Shown here: positions 59,193-64,000 of the stretch, one piece after another
How the letters are laid out: each line of letters opens with the position of its first letter
Numbering within the stretch: the stretch's first letter is position 1
From: RGIG4079 sp045637505
GTDB taxonomy: Bacteria; Bacteroidota; Bacteroidia; Bacteroidales; Muribaculaceae
Direction: 5' to 3'
Length of the DNA stretch: 64,000 nucleotides
Assembly (NCBI GenBank): GCA_045637505.1
Contig: JAZTZO010000048.1
Location: forward strand, 31,355 to 95,354
The notes under the pieces: generated by a model
What the model was told of the DNA's origin: nothing
Databases searched by the model: none
What the model saw: the letters and a program-made list of their open reading frames with translations, nothing else
Program-made: the position numbers and the translations under genes

Positions 59193-62054
59193 ATGAAGAA
59201 TAAAGTGAGAATAGCATTGGCTGTTTTAATGGTATTTGTGTCGTTGCAATCGATTGCGGCTACTTTTGTAGGAGAGCGCAATGACTTTCGCGATGAGACA
59301 ATTTATTTTGTGATGACAACACGATTCTATGACGGTGACCCAAGTAACAACACTCAATGCTGGGATAACCAAGAGCGCAACCAAGGCGATCCTGCATGGC
59401 GTGGCGACTTCAAAGGTCTTATTGAGAAACTCGACTATATCAAGGCGCTCGGTTTTACAACCGTGTGGATTACTCCAGTAGTGGAGAACGCATCGGGCTA
59501 TGACTATCATGGTTACCATGCTGTGAATTTTAGTAAGGTTGATCATCGCTATGAAAGTGACGATGTGTCGTTTCAATCGCTTATCGACGCGGCTCATGCT
59601 CGTGGCATGAAGATTGTGCTCGACATTGTGTTGAATCACACTGGTAACTTTGGCGAAGAAAATCTTTGCAAATTGTTTACTCGTGACTGGACTAAAAATC
59701 AAGCCACTCTTGATGATTGTATGGTGCCTTATACACAATCGCAAGGAGGTAAATTGCCCGATAATTATTTGTCGTTGCCTGGTGGAAACCAATATCAAGC
59801 TCGTTTGGCGCAAATGAAAAATACCGATGGTGTTAATCATGATGTGAACAACTATTGGCACCATGTGGGTAATAGTTGGAACTGGGATGATTACTCTCGT
59901 TGGTATGGACAGATTGCAGGTGACTGTGTTGACTTGAATACCGAAAACCCATATGTGTCAAACTATCTCGTGAAATGCTATGGCGAGTTTATCAAGATGG
60001 GTGTTGACGGATTCCGCATCGACACATCGGGCCATATTTCTCGTCTCACTTTCAACAAGGCGTTTATTCCTCAATTCACTGCTCTTGCAGAGCAATATAA
60101 AGACAAACGCAATGGCGGTCCATTCTTTATGTATGGCGAGGTGTGTGCTCGTGAACGCAATGTGACTTATCGCAACCACGAAAACTGTTCGCCATATTAT
60201 TACACTTGGAAAGAATCGAAAGAATATGCGTGGGACGATAGCGAAACATCATGGAACAATATTGTGGTGATGGAGGGGCAAAAGGGTAATCACACCAATA
60301 TCACTTCAGTTGATGCTCAAGGTGTGGCTGACCAAGATGACTCGGGAATGCCTACATCAAATAATGCTTTCTTGAATGGTAATGATTATCGCACTCCCGA
60401 TCGTAGTGAATACTCGGGTTTGAGTGTAATTGACTTCCCTATGCACTGGAATTTCCGTAGTGCAGCCGAGGCTTGGGGTGTGAAATATGGCGATAATCTC
60501 TACAACGATGCAACATATAATGTGGTATATGTCGATTCACACGACTATGCTCCCGATGGCGCTCCCGAAAGTACTCGCTTCGACCAAAGTCAAGATACAT
60601 GGGCCGAAAATCTTTCGTTGATGTTTACTTTCCGCGGTATTCCATGTGTTTACTATGGTTCGGAGATTGAATTCCGCAAAGGTCATGTGATTGATAATGG
60701 TCCAAATATCGCACTTCGCGAAACAGGTCGTGCCTACTTTGGTGGATATATCAAAGGGGATATCAATGTGACAGACTTTGCTCAATATACAGGAGCAGAG
60801 GGTAATATTGCGGCAACATTGTCTCATCCGTTGGCAATGCATATTCAACGATTGAACCTCATTCGTGCTGCTGTGCCTGCTCTTCGCAAAGGTCAATATA
60901 GCACCGACGGTTGTTCGGGGCAGTTTGCCTTCAAGCGTCGCTATACCGATGCCAATACCGACTCGTATGTGCTTGTAACAATAAGTGGTGGCGCTACATT
61001 CTCAAATGTCCTTAATGGTACTTATGTTGACTGTGTTACCGGCGACACTAAAACCGTAACCAATGGAACGCTTAAGGTGTCGTGCGCGGGTAAAGGTAAT
61101 TTGCGCGTTTATGTGCTTAATACCGACAAGACAAAAGCTCCTGGCAAAGTGGGTCAAGATGGAAAATATATCTATACTACATCATCGGTGGCCGGCGCTC
61201 AATCATCATATGATGGTACTGAAGAGGAAGAATCATCAGTCAATGGAGGTAGCACTCCTCCTTCACAAGAGCCCGAAGAGGTAATTCCTCCCACAATGAG
61301 CGAAGGTGAGCAAGCTGTATTCTTTGAAAATTCGGCCAACTGGGGTGGTACAATCCGCGCATGGGTGTGGAGTAGCTCGAAAAATTATACCGGTGGCATG
61401 TGGCCTGGTCAAGCGTGTGTTTACCTTGGTAATAATATATGGAAATGGACTTATACCGGAAGTGATAAAATTTCGGGTGGAGTGATATTTAATAATGGAA
61501 GTGCTCAAACACAAGATCTTACATGGGTAAACGGTGGCTACTATAACGCCAATGGCTATGTGAAAACTATCGATGGAGCAGGAGAAATCCCCGATAATCC
61601 CGATGTAGATGAACCTACGGGTAATGAATATGTGTGGACTGCTTATTATCGTGGTACAAACTGGGGTAGCTCTACTGTTTATACCTATGTGTGGGACGCT
61701 GGGAATGCTAATAAACAATATCTCGGTGGTTGGCCTGGAATTAAAATGTCGAAAAATGCCGATGGCGTGTGGGAAGTATCATTTGCTACTACCGATGTTC
61801 TTATTACTCCAATGATAATCTTTAATAATGGTCAAGGTGGAGGAAGCAACCAAACAACCGACCTTTCATTTATCAACAACGGTATTTATGAGTTTGATGG
61901 TTATAAAGGTGTCGGTGTTGAGAGCGTTGTAATGGGTGATGCCGTAGAGGTAGCACGCTACGACATCTATGGTCGCAAACTCGCAGAGCCTACAATCGGC
62001 ATCAACATTGTAAAATACAGCAACGGCATGGTGCAAAAAGTGATAGTGAAATAA
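59193..62054 (+). CDS. Secreted GH13 alpha-amylase with two starch-binding modules and T9SS sorting domain
   Basis: Starch-degrading enzyme of 953 residues. Signal peptide 1-23. GH13 catalytic domain about 30-640 with conserved region DIVLNH (144-149), nucleophile Asp277 in GFRID, acid/base Glu316 in FMYGEVCA and Asp451 in VDSHD. After an acidic Gly/Ser/Pro linker (about 670-705) come two related carbohydrate-binding modules of CBM26 type (about 708-795 and 806-905), each with a WPG segment and IFNNG. The last 45 residues (VARYDIYGRKLAEPTIGINIV and KVIVK end) fit a type A T9SS sorting domain. So it is probably exported by the type IX machine encoded in the window. Confidence 0.93.
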   Translation: MKNKVRIALAVLMVFVSLQSIAATFVGERNDFRDETIYFVMTTRFYDGDPSNNTQCWDNQERNQGDPAWRGDFKGLIEKLDYIKALGFTTVWITPVVENASGYDYHGYHAVNFSKVDHRYESDDVSFQSLIDAAHARGMKIVLDIVLNHTGNFGEENLCKLFTRDWTKNQATLDDCMVPYTQSQGGKLPDNYLSLPGGNQYQARLAQMKNTDGVNHDVNNYWHHVGNSWNWDDYSRWYGQIAGDCVDLNTENPYVSNYLVKCYGEFIKMGVDGFRIDTSGHISRLTFNKAFIPQFTALAEQYKDKRNGGPFFMYGEVCARERNVTYRNHENCSPYYYTWKESKEYAWDDSETSWNNIVVMEGQKGNHTNITSVDAQGVADQDDSGMPTSNNAFLNGNDYRTPDRSEYSGLSVIDFPMHWNFRSAAEAWGVKYGDNLYNDATYNVVYVDSHDYAPDGAPESTRFDQSQDTWAENLSLMFTFRGIPCVYYGSEIEFRKGHVIDNGPNIALRETGRAYFGGYIKGDINVTDFAQYTGAEGNIAATLSHPLAMHIQRLNLIRAAVPALRKGQYSTDGCSGQFAFKRRYTDANTDSYVLVTISGGATFSNVLNGTYVDCVTGDTKTVTNGTLKVSCAGKGNLRVYVLNTDKTKAPGKVGQDGKYIYTTSSVAGAQSSYDGTEEEESSVNGGSTPPSQEPEEVIPPTMSEGEQAVFFENSANWGGTIRAWVWSSSKNYTGGMWPGQACVYLGNNIWKWTYTGSDKISGGVIFNNGSAQTQDLTWVNGGYYNANGYVKTIDGAGEIPDNPDVDEPTGNEYVWTAYYRGTNWGSSTVYTYVWDAGNANKQYLGGWPGIKMSKNADGVWEVSFATTDVLITPMIIFNNGQGGGSNQTTDLSFINNGIYEFDGYKGVGVESVVMGDAVEVARYDIYGRKLAEPTIGINIVKYSNGMVQKVIVK

Positions 62055-62077
62055 GTATTGAAACAGATATAAAAACA

Positions 62078-62108
62078 AGAAAAGGTGAGCAACTTGCTCA
62101 CCTTTTCT
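62078..62108. terminator. Bidirectional terminator between amylase and purB
   Basis: Nearly perfect stem AGAAAAGGTGAGCA / TGCTCACCTTTTCT between convergent genes. Confidence 0.85.
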
Positions 62109-62127
62109 GTTGATATGGGGATGATGA

Positions 62128-63471
62128 TTAATATCCAGTGTAACTATGTGGAGATAGTTTTTTGAGTTCGGCTTTTACTTCATCGCTCACATTGAGTGTG
62201 TCGATAAATGCAGCGATGCTTCCGGCGGTAACTGTAGTGTTAACGCGAGTGAGTTCTTTGAGTGTTTCGTAGGGTTTTGGATAGCCTTCACGGCGAAGGA
62301 TTGTTTGGATACCTTCAGCTACTACATTCCACATTGCATCGAGGTCGGCGCTGATTGCTGCTTCGTTGAGAAGAAGTTTGTTAAGACCTTTGAGAGTGCT
62401 GTGCATTGCGATAAGACCGTGAGCCAAGGGCACACCAACATTGCGAAGCACTGTAGAGTCGGTCAAGTCGCGTTGAAGACGAGAGATAGGCAATTTCATT
62501 GCGAGGTGGTCGAGGATTGCGTTAGCGATACCAAGGTTACCTTCAGAGTTTTCAAAGTCGATAGGGTTCACTTTGTGAGGCATTGCGCTTGAGCCAACTT
62601 CGCCGGCTTTGATTTTTTGTTTGAAATACTCCATTGAGATGTATTGCCAAATATCGCGGTCGAGGTCGATGATGATAGTGTTGATGCGACGGAGGGCATC
62701 GAACAATGCAGCAAGGTTGTCGTAGTTAGAAATTTGAGTAGTGAACTCTTCGCGTACGATGCCAAGGCTGTTGCTCAAGAATTTTGCGCCAAATTCACGC
62801 CAGTCGATGCCAGGATATGCAGTAACATGAGCGTTAAAGTTGCCTGTTGCACCACCAAATTTACCGCTGATTGCTACGCCATCGAGAATGTCGAGTTGTT
62901 GGCGAAGACGGTAGGCAAATACCATGATTTCTTTACCGAGGCGTGTGGGAGATGCAGGTTGGCCGTGAGTTTTTGCCAACATAGGGATTTCGTACCAGTC
63001 TTTAGCGCGAGCTTCGAGGTGCTCGATGAGCTCAACGAGTACAGGGCGATATACATCAACGATTGCTTCTTTGATTGACATAGGCACTGAAGTGTTGTTG
63101 ATGTCTTGAGAAGTCAAACCGAAGTGGATAAATTCTTTATATTGTTCGAGTCCGAGAATGTCGAATTTTTCTTTGATGAAATATTCTACGGCTTTTACAT
63201 CGTGATTTGTTACGCTTTCAATTTCTTTGATGCGAGAAGCGTCGGCAATTCCAAAATTGAGATAAATTTCGCGAAGAGGTTCAAATTTTGAAGCTTCTAC
63301 GCCTTTGAGCTGGTCGAGCCCAAGCTCACAAAGAGCGATGAAATATTCAATTTCAACACGCACGCGATAACGAATGAGTGCATATTCCGAGAAATACTCG
63401 TCAAGTTTTTCACATTTGCTACGATAACGACCATCAACAGGCGAAATCGCTGTAAGAGAAGTTAATTCCAT
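62128..63471 (-). CDS. purB: Adenylosuccinate lyase
   Basis: Cleaves adenylosuccinate and SAICAR in purine synthesis; 447 residues. The fumarase-family signature is GSSAMPHKVNPIDFENSEGN, with THGQPASPTRLGKE and HFGLTSQDINNTSVP carrying active-site residues. The opening MELTSLTAISPVDGRYRSKCEKLDEYFSEYALIRYR is typical of the E. coli-like form. It has its own promoter (63521-63528) and shares a terminator with the convergent amylase gene. Confidence 0.97.
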   Translation of the reverse strand: MELTSLTAISPVDGRYRSKCEKLDEYFSEYALIRYRVRVEIEYFIALCELGLDQLKGVEASKFEPLREIYLNFGIADASRIKEIESVTNHDVKAVEYFIKEKFDILGLEQYKEFIHFGLTSQDINNTSVPMSIKEAIVDVYRPVLVELIEHLEARAKDWYEIPMLAKTHGQPASPTRLGKEIMVFAYRLRQQLDILDGVAISGKFGGATGNFNAHVTAYPGIDWREFGAKFLSNSLGIVREEFTTQISNYDNLAALFDALRRINTIIIDLDRDIWQYISMEYFKQKIKAGEVGSSAMPHKVNPIDFENSEGNLGIANAILDHLAMKLPISRLQRDLTDSTVLRNVGVPLAHGLIAMHSTLKGLNKLLLNEAAISADLDAMWNVVAEGIQTILRREGYPKPYETLKELTRVNTTVTAGSIAAFIDTLNVSDEVKAELKKLSPHSYTGY

Positions 63472-63520
63472 AGTGAATTTATGTAATAGTTAATAATTGC
63501 AATAATAATCTATTTATCTA

Positions 63521-63528
63521 CAAAGTTA
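63521..63528 (-). promoter_or_regulatory. -7 box for purB
   Basis: The minus strand reads TAACTTTG, 49 bases above the purB ATG. Confidence 0.5.
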
Positions 63529-63694
63529 CAAACAATAAATGAGATTTTGAGTGATTGACAATAGAAACTGATAAATTTCTTGCTTAATAACTGTTATAGA
63601 AGTGCTATATGTGTTTTTTATTAATGTGTAGATGTTGATTTGGGGAATAAAAATGGTGTTGAAAATAATTTTTAAGCAAATTCTTTCTTTTTTG

Positions 63695-63726
63695 TTTGGT
63701 AGATTAAAAAAAACATTGTACCTTTG
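63695..63726 (+). promoter_or_regulatory. Complete promoter for the tRNA-Val pair
   Basis: TTTG at 63695-63698 and TACCTTTG at 63719-63726 with a 20-base spacer, 19 bases before the first tRNA. Confidence 0.75.
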
Positions 63727-63745
63727 CATTGCTTTTTCAGAGAAC

Positions 63746-63820
63746 GGGCGTTTAGCTCAGCTGGTTCAGAGCATCTGCCTTACAAGCAGAGGGTCGGCGG
63801 TTCGAATCCGTCAACGCCCA
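63746..63820 (+). tRNA. tRNA-Val (anticodon TAC), first copy
   Basis: 75 bases folding as a full cloverleaf: acceptor GGGCGTT / AACGCCC with discriminator A, D-arm around AGCTCAGCTGGTTCAGAGC, anticodon stem TCTGC / GCAGA with loop CTTACAA (anticodon TAC, valine GTA/GTN), T-arm GGCGG-TTCGAAT-CCGTC. CCA is not encoded. Confidence 0.97.
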
Positions 63821-63859
63821 CTACTCAAAAATCCTTCTCTAAAAAAGCAACCCAAACGA

Positions 63860-63934
63860 GGGCGTTTAGCTCAGCTGGTTCAGAGCATCTGCCTTACAAG
63901 CAGAGGGTCGGCGGTTCGAATCCGTCAACGCCCA
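63860..63934 (+). tRNA. tRNA-Val (anticodon TAC), second copy
   Basis: Base-for-base copy of the 63746-63820 tRNA, separated by 39 bases and transcribed in the same direction, so the two probably share one transcript. CCA is not encoded. Confidence 0.97.
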
Positions 63935-64000
63935 CAAAAACAAAAAACCGATTGGAAATGAAGATAAATTTATAATTATCAAGCATTTACCAATCGTTTT

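Noticed and set aside
63632..63961. 109-residue open frame containing the repeated text RLAQLVQSICLTSRGS...
   Set aside because: It is a translation of the two tRNA-Val genes; this is a classic false protein.

Overview
The window is a chromosomal segment of a Bacteroidales bacterium. The evidence is a complete type IX secretion (Por/Gld) gene set, many promoters of the Bacteroidetes type (TAnnTTTG at -7, some with TTTG 19-20 bases upstream), a Bacteroidetes-type GlmU-like enzyme, a DUF3078 outer-membrane protein, and anaerobe metabolism (2-oxoacid:ferredoxin oxidoreductase, menaquinone methyltransferase). A gut family such as Muribaculaceae would fit, but this is inference; the sequence alone does not fix the family.

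Layout. 1-5.2 kb: M16 peptidase (cut by the left edge), a periplasmic cyclophilin, an ECF sigma factor with a four-helix membrane partner, an orphan 270-residue protein and a TonB-domain protein. 5.2-11.1 kb: CPA2 antiporter, a 0.6-kb intergenic repeat mosaic, ansA and metG. 11.4-17.7 kb: a five-gene defence operon on the minus strand (m5C methyltransferase, DUF3883 nuclease, second m5C methyltransferase, GajA-like OLD nuclease, compact GajB-like helicase). 18-24 kb: paaK/ACT/thioesterase operon, then a divergent porin and a sodium:solute symporter. 23.5-28.8 kb: a six-gene minus-strand run phoH-purC-ubiE-DUF3078-two exported proteins. 29-36 kb: esterase, rfbC, a lipoprotein, a double-DTG aspartic protease, an AAA_14/DUF4143 ATPase and a GlmU-like enzyme. 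36-43 kb: a 24-codon small ORF, pyrG-yidC and the four-subunit kor operon. 43.4-45.4 kb: a tandem glycosyltransferase. 45.5-52.5 kb: the T9SS cluster porT-porP-gldK-gldL-gldM-gldN. 52.7-57.1 kb: a small exported repeat protein beside a hybrid histidine kinase and a sigma-54 activator. 57.4-64 kb: acpP-fabF, a secreted GH13 amylase, purB and two identical tRNA-Val genes.

Connections. The amylase ends in a T9SS-type sorting domain and so is probably cargo of the machine encoded about 7-16 kb away. The sigma-54 activator gene is followed by a cluster of GTGGA repeats (one a perfect palindrome) and a -24/-12-like element, both upstream of the small exported repeat protein. This suggests a self-contained circuit of kinase, activator and exported effector. 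In the defence operon, neighbouring genes overlap at three junctions and the other gap is 31 bases, so modification, restriction and Gabija-like modules are probably made together.

The strongest candidates for something new are (1) the composite restriction-modification plus Gabija-like operon with a minimal helicase and (2) the sigma-54-linked repeat protein.
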